A stretch of 64,000 nt of DNA from Acinetobacter baumannii (GCF_016508585.1 NZ_JADVOP010000010.1:1-64000); one strand, 5' to 3'. Counted from the first letter of the stretch, positions 36,501 to 46,799 are shown. Made by a program: numbers and translations. Notes: generated by a model not told the origin, from the sequence alone.

Positions 36501-36625
36501 GGCGGAGCAATATCCGGATAGCGTTCAATCGGTAAATTGACGACCGAAAAAATACCTAAAGCCATAACGATAATCGCAAGGACACAGGCAAAAATAGGAC
36601 GTTGAATAAAAAATTTAGAGAGCAT
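33527..36625 (-). CDS. RND efflux pump, inner-membrane permease (HAE1 family)
   Basis: The product is 1032 aa, normal for the family. N-terminus MLSKFFIQRPIFACVLAII, the paired proton-relay Asp residues in LLVDDAIVVVENV (TM4) and the Lys in GLSCKNAILIVEFA (TM10) are all present. Two large periplasmic loops are in place. It should form a trimer exporting drugs or other hydrophobic compounds by proton antiport. It does not look like AdeB or AdeJ by eye. No periplasmic adaptor or outer-membrane channel gene lies next to it, so partner proteins must be encoded elsewhere. Substrates are unknown. Confidence 0.95.
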   Translation of the reverse strand: MLSKFFIQRPIFACVLAIIVMALGIFSVVNLPIERYPDIAPPRITISTTYTGADAETVEESVTQVLEQQIKGIDHLLYFSSSSDSSGRARISISFENGTDPDTAQVQVQNSINGVLNRLPDDVQRQGVTVNKSLGDTFMVVGLYDETGKSNNIELGDYLSAHIEQELSRIEGVGEVDVFGSQYAMRIWLNPNLLRQYQLMPSDIRSAIEVQNTQVAAGGVGDLPVASDQYLNAKVTAGSRLRTVDEFKNIIVKSNTDGSYVYLKDVARVELGAENYQSFNTINGYPSSGMGISLSSGANALATSALIKAELAKISEKLPQGYKIVYPRDNTPFVQESIKEVVKTLFEAIVLVVLVMFIFLQSWRATLIPTITVPIVILGTFAVLFALGMSINTLTLFALVLAIGLLVDDAIVVVENVERLMHEQGLTAKQASIESMQEMTGALIGITVVLTAVFIPMAFFTGSTGVIYRQFSITLVSAMALSLLVALILTPALCAIILKPNPQPMRWATWFNRQLDHLKQRYTQLIQKTLNFKWVILTLFFGLTVVFALFYRALPTSFIPSEDQGMLSVQFRLADGAPMSSSQVVGESIRKYFLEKEKQNVDIVLIRYGRNFSGTGQNLGTGFIALKHWDNRSGSENSAQAIRERAVKYFNKNPNARITVSLPASVNGLGDSDSLEFWIQDVNGQGRKYLEQQFGILQNQAKQFLTFENLDKKSNPDKSKLKIHIDQKLALANGLSQTAINSTLSAAWGGSYVNDFIDRGRIKRVMMQGDAEFRSKPEDLEVWSVRNAQNQMIPFSNFSTIAWEGGPDVVNRFQGYTALQMEANTAAHTSSGQAMSDIQKLIGQQQGIDVAWSGLSFEEQKSSSQAWLLYLVSIGFIFLCLAALYESWSIPTAVIAAIPLGIGGNILFSQFAGFPNDIYFQIALLTTIGLSCKNAILIVEFAALAQEKGKTAIAAALEGAGLRLRPILMTSLAFGAGVIPLVLAFGAGAASRQEIGVSVLGGVIFGTILVLLFIPFMYVLIRTIFKPKVTSE

Positions 36626-36897
36626 CAGATTTGCTTCTGTGTCAAATGATTGAGATTAATGTTGAGTTAACCATTAAATTCCGCTTATGTTGATATTCTG
36701 TGACTTGGATCGAAAACTCAAGAAAAAATAACAGAAATCCGAATGATCAAGCTGAATATGGAGAAACTGTGGAGATTACTGAATCTTATACAATTCATCC
36801 TGATAAATAAGTCGCTCATTCATCTTGTGATGTCATCACAATGTCAATTTAACCGCATAGACTAGCATTGATTTCAACACAATAATTTGAGTGAAAT

Positions 36898-38043
36898 ATG
36901 AATAAAAAAGTATGGCTCATCAGCACTAGCGTATTATTTTTAACTGCATGTAATGATGATAAAATAAATATCGTGACAACGCCTGAATATAAAGAACCCA
37001 AGATTATTATTGTTGGGCATCGCGGAGCCAGTGCTTTGCGTCCAGAACATACACTGGAAAGCTATCAAAAAGCCATAGATGATGGCGCTGATTTTATTGA
37101 ACCGGATCTGGTCTCTACCAAAGACGGTGTTTTGGTCGCACGTCATGAAAATGAAATTGGTGGCACCACCAATGTGGGTACCCTTTCTCAATTTACAGAC
37201 CGTAAGACAACCAAAATCATCGATGGGATATCTTTAACAGGTTGGTTTACTGAAGATTTCACTTCGAACGAACTCAAGTTGATTAAGGCACGCGAACGAA
37301 TTCCTGCATTACGCCCAAACAACACGCAGTATAATGATCAATTCAATATCCCCACCCTTGAACAGATTATCGAACTGGCAGAACAAAATTATAAAAAAAC
37401 TGGAAAAATTATTGGCTTATACATTGAAACCAAGCATCCCACATATTTTCAATCGTTGAGGTTAGGCATGGAAGATCCTTTGCTTAAAACTTTGGCAAAG
37501 TATCAATACACGCGCGAAATCGCACCTATTTATCTACAGTCTTTCGAAGTCAATAATTTAAAATATTTCAAAGAACAGCTTACACTTCATAAAAGTTTAA
37601 AGAATGCCAAAATTATTCAACTCTATGATGACAAAAAAGCAAGCCCAGCAGATTACGTTGTGCAAGGTATTAAAACAACTTATGGTGATATGGCAACAGC
37701 ACAAGGTTTAAAAACAGTTGCAACCTATGCTGATGGCGTAGGTCCATGGAAACCTTATATCTTTAATGAAAGCTATACTGCCCCGTCTTCTTTTGTTGCA
37801 GATGCACATGCTGTCAATTTAAAAGTGCACCCTTATACTTTCCGACCTGAAAACAATTTTTTGGCAGCTAATTTAAAATGTAGTACAGCTGAACAAGATG
37901 CTGCGAGACGTTGTGAAACGGGTGCCAACAAAGAGTATGAGATGTATTTTAAAGCAGGTGTCGATGGACTGTTTACAGATGATCCTGGTCTAGGACGCAA
38001 AGCTTTAGATGCTTATTGGAAAAACAACCCACCTGTAAAATAA
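36898..38043 (+). CDS. Glycerophosphodiester phosphodiesterase, lipoprotein
   Basis: The product is 381 aa. A lipobox (LFLTAC, Cys about residue 18) predicts a lipid-anchored periplasmic protein. The GDPD TIM-barrel motifs follow: GHRGASALRPEHTLESY, then DFIEPDLVSTKDGVLVARHEN, and the C-terminal GVDGLFTDDPGLG. It resembles GlpQ, which releases glycerol-3-phosphate from deacylated phospholipids. The product could feed GlpD, encoded 9 kb away. It is divergent from the RND gene, with a terminator downstream. Confidence 0.93.
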   Translation: MNKKVWLISTSVLFLTACNDDKINIVTTPEYKEPKIIIVGHRGASALRPEHTLESYQKAIDDGADFIEPDLVSTKDGVLVARHENEIGGTTNVGTLSQFTDRKTTKIIDGISLTGWFTEDFTSNELKLIKARERIPALRPNNTQYNDQFNIPTLEQIIELAEQNYKKTGKIIGLYIETKHPTYFQSLRLGMEDPLLKTLAKYQYTREIAPIYLQSFEVNNLKYFKEQLTLHKSLKNAKIIQLYDDKKASPADYVVQGIKTTYGDMATAQGLKTVATYADGVGPWKPYIFNESYTAPSSFVADAHAVNLKVHPYTFRPENNFLAANLKCSTAEQDAARRCETGANKEYEMYFKAGVDGLFTDDPGLGRKALDAYWKNNPPVK

Positions 38044-38061
38044 CGCTTTAAAATATCGATA

Positions 38062-38100
38062 AAATAAAGCAATCGTGTAGATCGTTTGCTTTATTTTTTT
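38062..38100 (+). terminator. Terminator of the GDPD gene
   Basis: AAATAAAGCAA ... TTGCTTTATTTTTTT hairpin, about 20 bp after the stop codon. Confidence 0.85.
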
Positions 38101-38184
38101 CTAAATGGAGCGTTTTCGCTTAAATTTAATCCCCATTTAAGTTTAAAATAATACACTTGTTCAAAAATATAGCAGTTTGGTTTT

Positions 38185-38559
38185 ATGAGTAATTATTCTC
38201 CATTTAAAGGTACCACAGGGTTTAAACGCATTCTTAATGCAACGGGTTATTCTTTGGCAGGTTTTAAAGCAGCCTATCAAAATGAAGCTGCTTTTCGACA
38301 AATTGTCTGGATTAATTTGATTCTAATTCCAATCACTTTTTTTATTGATGTTTCTTCAGTTGAACAAGCTTTGATGATCGGTGTCTGTTTACTTGCCATC
38401 ATTGTTGAATTATTTAATTCAGCATTAGAAGCTGTGGTTGATCGCGTTTCTTTAGAACGCCATCCTCTTTCCAAGAATGCCAAAGACATGGGCAGTGCCG
38501 CTCAATTTGTTGCTCAATCGATTATTTTCTTTACATGGATAATTATTCTTTTTAAGTAG
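38185..38559 (+). CDS. dgkA: Diacylglycerol kinase
   Basis: The product is 124 aa, with three membrane helices and the DgkA signature ELFNSALEAVVDRV plus the N-terminal NEAAFRQ motif. It phosphorylates diacylglycerol, recycling the by-product of membrane-derived glucan or lipid A modification. Length and topology are normal. It is a single-gene unit. Confidence 0.96.
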   Translation: MSNYSPFKGTTGFKRILNATGYSLAGFKAAYQNEAAFRQIVWINLILIPITFFIDVSSVEQALMIGVCLLAIIVELFNSALEAVVDRVSLERHPLSKNAKDMGSAAQFVAQSIIFFTWIIILFK

Positions 38560-38948
38560 ATTTAAATCTATTTAGAGTTTCTGTTGAATATTTAGATGAG
38601 CTAAAATACGCTTTAAATAAGATTATTCATTTTGGCTATATGAATTGAGCTGCTGTTCTATCTTTTTAATTATTTAAGCTTTATCTATCTGCAAGTGACA
38701 AGGACGTTATTCCTCGATAACATCGACCAGAATTTAATTTTTCAGTAAATAAAAAATACTCAGAGTCTGAACTTAAGTTTCAATCAAATAATTCCAGCCA
38801 AATGCTAAATATAAAATTTAAAAAATCCAGCCTGTTTTCAACAGACTCATGAATCAGTTGCTGAAGATGTGAATCAATTTAGAACCGATTTAAATCGATG
38901 GATATCATTACCTTTAGTTGTTTTGATGGAGAAGGAATAACTATCTAA
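38560..38948. other. 389-bp AT-rich gap, no intact gene
   Basis: No coding frame, tRNA or repeat is recognised. It leads into the broken protease gene at 38949, so it may hold that gene's degraded 5' end and promoter. Confidence 0.4.
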
Positions 38949-39262
38949 ATAAAAAATGGAAATGTGAAGCACAAGATGAATATTGATACAGGATCCACCT
39001 TATCCTTATTCTGGAAAAAAGATTAAAATCAAAATATTCTGAAATTTCATGCAAAACAGTGATGAATAAAATAGACGATAAAAATTACGATGCAATTCAA
39101 ATAATGATCAATGGAGCCGAGAATAAATTAGCGATTAATGCTGTAGTGGTTGATGGCGATTTTAAGCATATGGATGTAGAAGGCGTAATTGCTAACAATT
39201 TTATTCAAAAACATAAAATCCTCATTGATTTCCCACACCATACATTATTTATTGAACCGTAA
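38949..39262 (+). pseudogene. Frameshifted retropepsin-like aspartic protease gene
   Basis: One frame (about 38949-39026) encodes NGNVKHKMNIDTGSTLSLFW, which holds the catalytic D-T-G-S motif of retropepsin-like proteases preceded by the usual strand. It ends in a stop at 39024. A second frame continues with LKSKYSEISCKTVMNKIDD, then a 67-residue tail containing VEGVIANNFIQKHKILIDF, the typical G-(L/V)-(L/I)-G/N-x-(D/N)-F-L end of the domain. The two halves together make one aspartyl-protease-like domain interrupted by a frameshift. The N-terminus upstream of the motif is not recognisable. Confidence 0.65.
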
Positions 39263-39358
39263 TTTTTGCATATTATTGGCTCAAAATAATCCGGCTTGAT
39301 ATCCAGCAAATACTTCATACAACCCGCTTAATTGATCTGGTTGAATCAATCAGTCCAA

Positions 39359-39390
39359 TAAAAATCCCCGCACAATGGCGGGGATTTTTT
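39359..39390 (-). terminator. Terminator of groES-groEL
   Basis: AAAATCCCCGC ... GCGGGGATTTTTT hairpin about 25 bp beyond the groEL stop codon. Confidence 0.95.
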
Positions 39391-39411
39391 ATGATCTGAG
39401 ATCAGAATGAC

Positions 39412-41064
<1,653 letters not shown>

Positions 41065-41148
41065 TTATTCTTTAACCATCTAATTTAAAAGTTGATTAGG
41101 TATATTGTTTTTTACTTCATCAGAAACAACACACCGTCTCGGTCTGAA

Positions 41149-41439
41149 TTAACCTTCAAGTACCGCTAAAATGTCAGATTCTTTCATAATTAAAAGTTCT
41201 TCGCCGCCTACTTTTACAGTTGTACCTGCATAAGTACCGAACAATACTTTATCACCAACTTTAACGTCTAATGCACGCACACCATTGTCAGTGATTTGAC
41301 CATTTCCTACAGCAATGATTTCACCTTGTGCCGGTTTTTCAGCTGCAGAACCTGGAAGTAAAATACCGCCAGCAGTTTTTGTTTCCTCTTCAACACGACG
41401 AATAACTACGCGATCATGTAATGGACGAATGTTGCTCAT
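41149..41439 (-). CDS. groES: Co-chaperonin GroES
   Basis: The product is 96 aa from the ATG at 41439 ([15 protein letters not shown]), with GGAG six to seven bases upstream; the longer frame from 41457 adds six non-conserved residues. The mobile loop [16 protein letters not shown] and the C-terminal [14 protein letters not shown] strand are present. It caps GroEL. First gene of the groESL operon. Confidence 0.98.
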   Translation of the reverse strand: MSNIRPLHDRVVIRRVEEETKTAGGILLPGSAAEKPAQGEIIAVGNGQITDNGVRALDVKVGDKVLFGTYAGTTVKVGGEELLIMKESDILAVLEG

Positions 41440-41534
41440 ATAAAACTCCATAGACATCGTCTAAATGTCATTGATTACTCAGGGAAGATGACTTCTTATT
41501 CCTAGGTCATCGACAAAATATTTGTATGTCACAT

Positions 41535-41565
41535 TTGTGGGGATGGAAATAAACGCTTCAAGGGG
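41535..41565 (-). promoter_or_regulatory. Sigma-32 (heat-shock) promoter of groESL
   Basis: Read on the minus strand, CCCCTTGAA (41565-41557) is followed after 14 bp by CCCCACAA (41542-41535). This is very close to the sigma-32 consensus CTTGAA / CCCCAT with 13-15 bp spacing. It lies about 95 bp before the groES start codon. Confidence 0.8.
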
Positions 41566-41646
41566 AAAATTAAAAAAAATTTATTTAATTTGTATTTTTT
41601 TTATTCGTTCAATTCAAATTGGCAAAAGAATCCACTGATTTTCTCA

Positions 41647-42402
41647 TTATTGCGCAATAAATTCTTGTAATTGTTCATCAAAAAAATAATGTTGAAATGT
41701 ACCATTTTCATGAATCACATTAAAACTATTGGGGATTTTTTTATGCAATCGTCGAGAAAGTGCAGTACCTGCATGAACTTCATAGACGGGATGAGATAGA
41801 TTTAAATTAAATGCTTGGTTTAAATCATAGACAGCAACAAGATGTAAATGACCGTGCAATAAGGCATAGAGCTGATGCTGTCCCCATTCTTTAATCGCAA
41901 ATTGCCCTAATGCAGGACAATCTTTTAAATGATGATCTTCATTCGAAGTATAAAACGGTTGATGACTGACAATAATTTTTAATTTATTGTCAGGTGCATC
42001 CGTCAACAATTGATTAACGCTCTCTATCTGTTCGAATGAAATATGACCACGCGTATGATAGCGACGTCGAATACTGTTCATGCCAATTAAATAAAAATGT
42101 TTGGTTAACAATGTCCGTTCTAAACTGCCAAAAAATAATTGATACAGACCAAAAGGTCGAAGCGCCCTGTTCCACAGATGATAGAGTGGAATATCATGAT
42201 TACCAGGCACCACAAAATAAGGAGTTTTGAGAGATTCTAAAAATTGCTTGCAGGCATAGAATTCTTTGAATTTGGCACGTTGGGTCAGATCACCACTCAC
42301 GACTACGACTTCAGGTTGATGTTCTGTACAAAACCGCTGAATTGCCTGTATACACGCTGGACGCTCCGTCCCAAAATGCAGATCAGATAGATGTAGCAGC
42401 AT
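41647..42402 (-). CDS. Calcineurin-type metallophosphoesterase
   Basis: The product is 251 aa with the full dimetal motif set: LLHLSDLHFG, VVVSGDLTQRAKF, VVPGNHDIPLYH, SHQPFY and LLHGHLH. The enzyme should hydrolyse phosphodiesters or monoesters; the substrate is unknown (the nearest named relative by layout is the cyclic-nucleotide phosphodiesterase-like group). It overlaps the lipid-kinase-like gene by 20 bp, so the two are probably translated from one message. Together they suggest phospholipid or nucleotide turnover, an inference only. Confidence 0.9.
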   Translation of the reverse strand: MLLHLSDLHFGTERPACIQAIQRFCTEHQPEVVVVSGDLTQRAKFKEFYACKQFLESLKTPYFVVPGNHDIPLYHLWNRALRPFGLYQLFFGSLERTLLTKHFYLIGMNSIRRRYHTRGHISFEQIESVNQLLTDAPDNKLKIIVSHQPFYTSNEDHHLKDCPALGQFAIKEWGQHQLYALLHGHLHLVAVYDLNQAFNLNLSHPVYEVHAGTALSRRLHKKIPNSFNVIHENGTFQHYFFDEQLQEFIAQ

Positions 42403-43324
42403 GCACAGGCACCATGATATTCAAAGCATTTTTTTCAACATGTAAATTCAAAGGAGTATCCATTGACACAATTTCTCCATCAATCGCAACTGTCAGTTTA
42501 GGCTTTTTCGAATACACAACCACTTTTTCGGCACCAAAGCTATACACATCTGATGCCTTTTCTAGTTTCCCTCGGATGGTCTGAAATAGTGTTTTAAATA
42601 AGGTGGCTTTATCCCCTTTTGCAATCACTACTCCTGCGATTTCACCGACTTCAGCACATTTTGAAATTCGTAAGTTTAGTTCTTTGAGTTGTAGTTGGTT
42701 ATTTCCAAAAAAGATCAAAGGTGATTTGACTGGATATTTTTGTCCATCCACTTCAATTTCGAGTTTAAGCTCTTTGCGATCTCGAATCAGCACATCCAAG
42801 CCCGAGGTATATGCATTTAAAGCAAACCGTCCAAAACGCCGATTGTAAGCCTCTCGTTTCTTGATAAATAGAGGATATAATCCCAAACTGGCATTATTTA
42901 AATAAATCTGGTCATTGATACATGCGATGTGTGATGCACGTGGTTCTCCTGTAGCAATCACATGAGCCGCATCAAGCAGATTTAATGGAATATTCAAAGC
43001 ACGTGCCACATAATTAAACGTACCTAACGGCAAAATGCCCATCGGAATATGTTGATGAAGCATTTGCGAGGCAACGGCATTCAACGTACCATCACCACCT
43101 GCGGCAACAATGACGCCAAGTTGTGAATATTGTGCGTGACGTTGATAGATTTTTTTCATTAACGTCTGAATGTCAACTTCAGCACTGATATCGAAAACTT
43201 GTATTTCAAAACCATGTGTAGTCCAAATGGTCATGAGTTTTTCGTACACCTCATCTTTGTGATTTGCATGAAAACCTGATTTTTCATTGTAAATCATCGA
43301 AAGAGGCTTTAAATCTGTATCCAT
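42383..43324 (-). CDS. Diacylglycerol-kinase-catalytic-domain protein (YegS/BmrU-type)
   Basis: The product is 313 aa. The DAGK catalytic motif VIVAAGGDGTLNAVASQM, then MGILPLGTFNYVAR and NNASLGLYPL, place it in the YegS/DgkB/sphingosine-kinase-like superfamily. These soluble enzymes phosphorylate lipids such as diacylglycerol or phosphatidylglycerol. It differs from the membrane enzyme DgkA encoded 4 kb away. It is the first gene of a two-gene unit with the metallophosphoesterase. Confidence 0.9.
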   Translation of the reverse strand: MDTDLKPLSMIYNEKSGFHANHKDEVYEKLMTIWTTHGFEIQVFDISAEVDIQTLMKKIYQRHAQYSQLGVIVAAGGDGTLNAVASQMLHQHIPMGILPLGTFNYVARALNIPLNLLDAAHVIATGEPRASHIACINDQIYLNNASLGLYPLFIKKREAYNRRFGRFALNAYTSGLDVLIRDRKELKLEIEVDGQKYPVKSPLIFFGNNQLQLKELNLRISKCAEVGEIAGVVIAKGDKATLFKTLFQTIRGKLEKASDVYSFGAEKVVVYSKKPKLTVAIDGEIVSMDTPLNLHVEKNALNIMVPVHAATSI

Positions 43325-43731
43325 AAGTTTGATTATTGTGAAGTATTTGCTCTAATTTCGTCGATTTTCTAAGCAAATAAAAGCACCTTTATGTAAAATT
43401 TGAATTATACCCATTTATTAAATCAATAATAATTTTTACCAGCTTCATATTTTCAAGTTATTGTTAATTATTATTATTTATAATAAAAATATTACTCATT
43501 GTCTTATTAAATAGTGTTAAATATCAACCAATAATTCAGCTTAAGCACTAAAAATCAACCACTTAAATCATTCCTTTGGTTAAGCATCTTTTAAGCCTTT
43601 AGTCTTATTTTTTTTATGAATATATGTTTTAATACGTCCACTTTTTTTCTTACTTAAATTTGAATGTTGTATCCCTTCATTCAGATTATTATTTGTACAC
43701 AAAATTGTACATATTTTAGATAGGCCTCACC
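43325..43731. other. 407-bp AT-rich upstream region of pckG
   Basis: No gene is seen. The region contains long A/T runs around 43440-43500 and two TGTACA palindromes at 43693 and 43705, listed separately. It separates the divergent lipid-kinase and pckG genes, so both promoters lie here. Confidence 0.5.
43693..43710. promoter_or_regulatory. Paired TGTACA palindromes before pckG
   Basis: TGTACA at 43693-43698 and again at 43705-43710, spaced 12 bp start to start and 22 bp before the pckG ATG. Such a pair could bind a dimeric regulator or simply be leader sequence; no known operator is matched. Confidence 0.3.
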
Positions 43732-45564
43732 ATGACCCAAGTGAACGCACCAGAATTCGTTCGTCATCCTAAGCTCATTGCCTGGGTTGAAGAAATTGCT
43801 AAATTGACTAAACCTGCAAAAATTGAATGGTGTGACGGAAGCGAAGAAGAGAATCAACGTTATATCGACTTGATGATCGCTAACGGCACTATGCAAGCAT
43901 TGAACCAAGAAAAACATCCTGGTTCTTATTTAGCGAATTCTGATCCGTCTGACGTAGCTCGTGTTGAAGGTCGTACATTCATCTGTTCTGAAAAACAAGA
44001 AGATGCTGGTGCGACTAACAATTGGGAAGCTCCTGCTGAAATGCGTGCTCGTCTTAACGGTTTGTTTGATGGCGCAATGAAAGGCCGCACAATGTATGTG
44101 GTTCCATTTTCAATGGGTCCATTAGGTTCTCACATTGCACACATCGGTATTGAAATTACTGATTCACCTTATGTTGCTGTAAGTATGCGTAAAATGGCTC
44201 GTATGGGTAAAGCTGTTTATGACGTACTTGGCACAGATGGTGATTTTATTCCTTGCGTACATACAGTTGGTGCGCCACTTGCTGAAGGTCAAAAAGATGT
44301 TGCTTGGCCTTGCAACCCTGAAAAATACATCGTGCATTATCCAGAAACGCGTGAAATCTGGTCTTATGGTTCAGGTTACGGCGGTAATGCATTGTTAGGT
44401 AAAAAATGTCTTGCTTTACGTATTGCCTCTTCAATGGGTCGCCAACAAGGTTGGTTAGCTGAACATATGCTGATCCTTGGTGTGACAAATCCACGAGGTG
44501 AAAAACATTACATCGCAGCTGCATTCCCTTCTGCATGTGGTAAAACCAACTTTGCAATGCTGATCCCGCCTGCAGGTTATGAAGGTTGGAAAATTGAGAC
44601 TGTGGGTGACGATATTGCTTGGATCAAACCTGGTGAAGATGGTCGTTTGTACGCAATTAACCCTGAAGCTGGTTTCTTTGGTGTAGCACCAGGTACAAAT
44701 ACCAAAACCAATCCAAACTGTATGGCAACACTTCACAAAGATGTGATTTATACCAACGTTGCAGTTACCGACAATGGCGAAGTTTGGTGGGAAGGCTTAA
44801 CAAAAGAAGCACCTGCAAACCTAACCAACTGGAAAGGTCAACCACATGTTGCTGGTGAAAAAGCAGCTCATCCAAACGCACGTTTCACTGTAGCAGCAGG
44901 TCAATGCCCTTCTATTGATGCAGATTGGGAAAATCCAGCTGGTGTGCCAATCTCTGCATTCATTTTCGGTGGACGTCGTGCGGATACAGTACCTTTAATT
45001 TCAGAAGCATTCGACTGGGTAGATGGTGTTTATAAAGCAGCAACTATGGGTTCTGAAACAACTGCTGCTGCAGTAGGTCAACAAGGTGTTGTTCGTCGTG
45101 ATCCATTTGCTATGTTGCCATTTGCTGGTTACAACATGGCTGATTACTTTGCGCACTGGTTAGAACTTGGTGAAGAAGTTGGTGCCAAAGCAAAAGCTGC
45201 CGGCAACAAATTACCAGGTATTTACAACGTAAACTGGTTCCGTCGTGATGCTGAAGGCAACTTTGTATGGCCTGGTTTTGGTCAAAACATGCGCGTGCTT
45301 GAGTGGATCATTGACCGTTGTGAAGGTCGTGCTGATGCAGTTGAAACACCAATCGGCTTAGTACCAACATTTGAGCAGTTGAACTGGACGGGTTCTGACT
45401 TTACTAAAGAGCAATTTGATCTTGTAACCTCTCAAGATAAAGATCAATGGATCAAAGAAATTGAAAGTCATACTGAATTGTTTAACAAGTTGGGTGACCG
45501 TTTACCTGCAGCATTAAAAAATCGTCAAAACGAGCTTTTAGAGGCTGTAAAAAAATCAGCTTAA
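43732..45564 (+). CDS. pckG: Phosphoenolpyruvate carboxykinase (GTP)
   Basis: The product is 610 aa, the length of the GTP-dependent class. The P-loop [13 protein letters not shown], the GTP-class cysteine in that loop, [11 protein letters not shown] and the C-terminal [15 protein letters not shown] are present. It converts oxaloacetate to phosphoenolpyruvate, the entry step to gluconeogenesis from organic acids, important in a bacterium that grows mainly on such acids. It is a single-gene unit with strong codon regularity and a clear terminator. Confidence 0.98.
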   Translation: MTQVNAPEFVRHPKLIAWVEEIAKLTKPAKIEWCDGSEEENQRYIDLMIANGTMQALNQEKHPGSYLANSDPSDVARVEGRTFICSEKQEDAGATNNWEAPAEMRARLNGLFDGAMKGRTMYVVPFSMGPLGSHIAHIGIEITDSPYVAVSMRKMARMGKAVYDVLGTDGDFIPCVHTVGAPLAEGQKDVAWPCNPEKYIVHYPETREIWSYGSGYGGNALLGKKCLALRIASSMGRQQGWLAEHMLILGVTNPRGEKHYIAAAFPSACGKTNFAMLIPPAGYEGWKIETVGDDIAWIKPGEDGRLYAINPEAGFFGVAPGTNTKTNPNCMATLHKDVIYTNVAVTDNGEVWWEGLTKEAPANLTNWKGQPHVAGEKAAHPNARFTVAAGQCPSIDADWENPAGVPISAFIFGGRRADTVPLISEAFDWVDGVYKAATMGSETTAAAVGQQGVVRRDPFAMLPFAGYNMADYFAHWLELGEEVGAKAKAAGNKLPGIYNVNWFRRDAEGNFVWPGFGQNMRVLEWIIDRCEGRADAVETPIGLVPTFEQLNWTGSDFTKEQFDLVTSQDKDQWIKEIESHTELFNKLGDRLPAALKNRQNELLEAVKKSA

Positions 45565-45583
45565 TTTAAAAGTCTAGCTGCTG

Positions 45584-45610
45584 AAAAGACCGCTCCAGAG
45601 CGGTCTTTTT
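45584..45610 (+). terminator. Terminator of pckG
   Basis: AAAAGACCGCT-CCAG-AGCGGTCTTTTT hairpin, 20 bp after the stop codon. Confidence 0.95.
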
Positions 45611-45757
45611 ATATTTGAAAATTCTGTTTTTTACCTGCATTATCTCGGTTTTATTACAATATTGTAATAAAACTACAAATGGTTATTATTTTCATATACA
45701 AAATCCATATTTTCTCTATAATTCAAAAATTCCTTTCTTTATTTTTTATTCGTTCCC

Positions 45758-46636
45758 ATGATTGAAAATATTATTTATACAGCGAAAGTCATTCGAACTA
45801 AATTTGTCTCTGACAAGAAATACCTTACAAAAAGATTTATCAATAAATTAGGTTACACACCCGACTTTAACCAACCAGAAAGTTTTAATGAAAAAGTCAC
45901 AGCACGCATGATCTATGAAAGAGCACCCTTACATACCAAATTGGCTGACAAGTTGGCAGTGAGAGAAATTATTTCAGACAAAATTTGTTGTTCACATTTT
46001 GTGCCACTGCTTGGTGTCTACAAATGCTTCAGCGAAATTGAGTTTAGTAAACTTCCCTCTAAATTTGTTTTAAAATGCAATCATGATAGCGGTAGCGCAA
46101 TCGTATGCCACGATAAAAGTCAATTTGATGTAAAAAAAGCAGAATTGAAATTAAAGCATCATTTAAAACAAAATATGTATTTTAAAAAAAGAGAGTGGCA
46201 TTATAAAAATATTACACCTATGATTTTGGCGGAAGCATTTGTAGAATTATGGACAGATCCGAATAGCCAGTTAACGATCACAACCAGCCGGGTACATTGT
46301 TTCGAAGGTCAGCCCAGATATATAGAAGTTGACGTTCAAGATGGTCAAGGTATTGATTATTCAAATATTTATGATACTGCCTGGGTACTTCAGCCTTTTA
46401 CTGTTGACTTAAAGAATAATAGTCCCGTAGCTTTGGATCAACCCAAAAGTTTAAGCAAAATGCTTCAGCTTTCTCAAGACCTTTGTTTTAAACATGGTTA
46501 TAGTCGTATCGACTTTTTATTGGCGGGAGATGATGTGTTTTTCAGTGAAATCACTTTAACACCCAATGCAGGCCGCATGGTTATTACACCAAGTGAATGG
46601 GATTTTAAACTGGGTTCTCTATGGCGAAGCTATTAA
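45758..46636 (+). CDS. TupA-like ATP-grasp protein
   Basis: The product is 292 aa and fits the TupA-like ATP-grasp family: an N-terminal KLGYTPDFNQPESFNEKV, then KFVLKCNHDSGSAIVC (nucleotide-binding region) and SEITLTPNAGRM at the C-terminus with metal-binding Glu and Asn. Named after an enzyme of teichuronopeptide synthesis, members usually lie in capsule or exopolysaccharide clusters and likely ligate amino acids to sugars or peptides. Here it stands alone, with no glycosyltransferases nearby. The low-GC, Lys-rich composition may hint at acquisition, but that is weak evidence. Confidence 0.8.
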   Translation: MIENIIYTAKVIRTKFVSDKKYLTKRFINKLGYTPDFNQPESFNEKVTARMIYERAPLHTKLADKLAVREIISDKICCSHFVPLLGVYKCFSEIEFSKLPSKFVLKCNHDSGSAIVCHDKSQFDVKKAELKLKHHLKQNMYFKKREWHYKNITPMILAEAFVELWTDPNSQLTITTSRVHCFEGQPRYIEVDVQDGQGIDYSNIYDTAWVLQPFTVDLKNNSPVALDQPKSLSKMLQLSQDLCFKHGYSRIDFLLAGDDVFFSEITLTPNAGRMVITPSEWDFKLGSLWRSY

Positions 46637-46694
46637 TTTGACATTTTCAATGGGATTACAGACACTCGACGATTCAAAATATTCATTAAAAGCC

Positions 46695-46738
46695 CAATCA
46701 ACAAATCCAATGAACTGCAATCTTTGATTTGTTGATTG
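46695..46738. repeat. 13-bp inverted repeat between convergent genes
   Basis: CAATCAACAAATC (46695-46707) and its exact reverse complement (46726-46738) flank an 18-base loop. It lies between the ATP-grasp gene and the 3' end of glpD. It lacks a T-run, so it may work with Rho, as a 3' stabiliser, or not at all. Confidence 0.6.
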
Positions 46739-46799
46739 TGAAAGCTATTTAAACAACTTAGAGTTCAAGATTGCATCATCCATTATCCGACATCTTTTA

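Noticed and set aside
39059-39262. 67-aa open frame as an intact small gene
   Set aside because: Its upstream in-frame sequence and the DTGS motif in the neighbouring frame show it is the C-terminal half of a broken protease domain.
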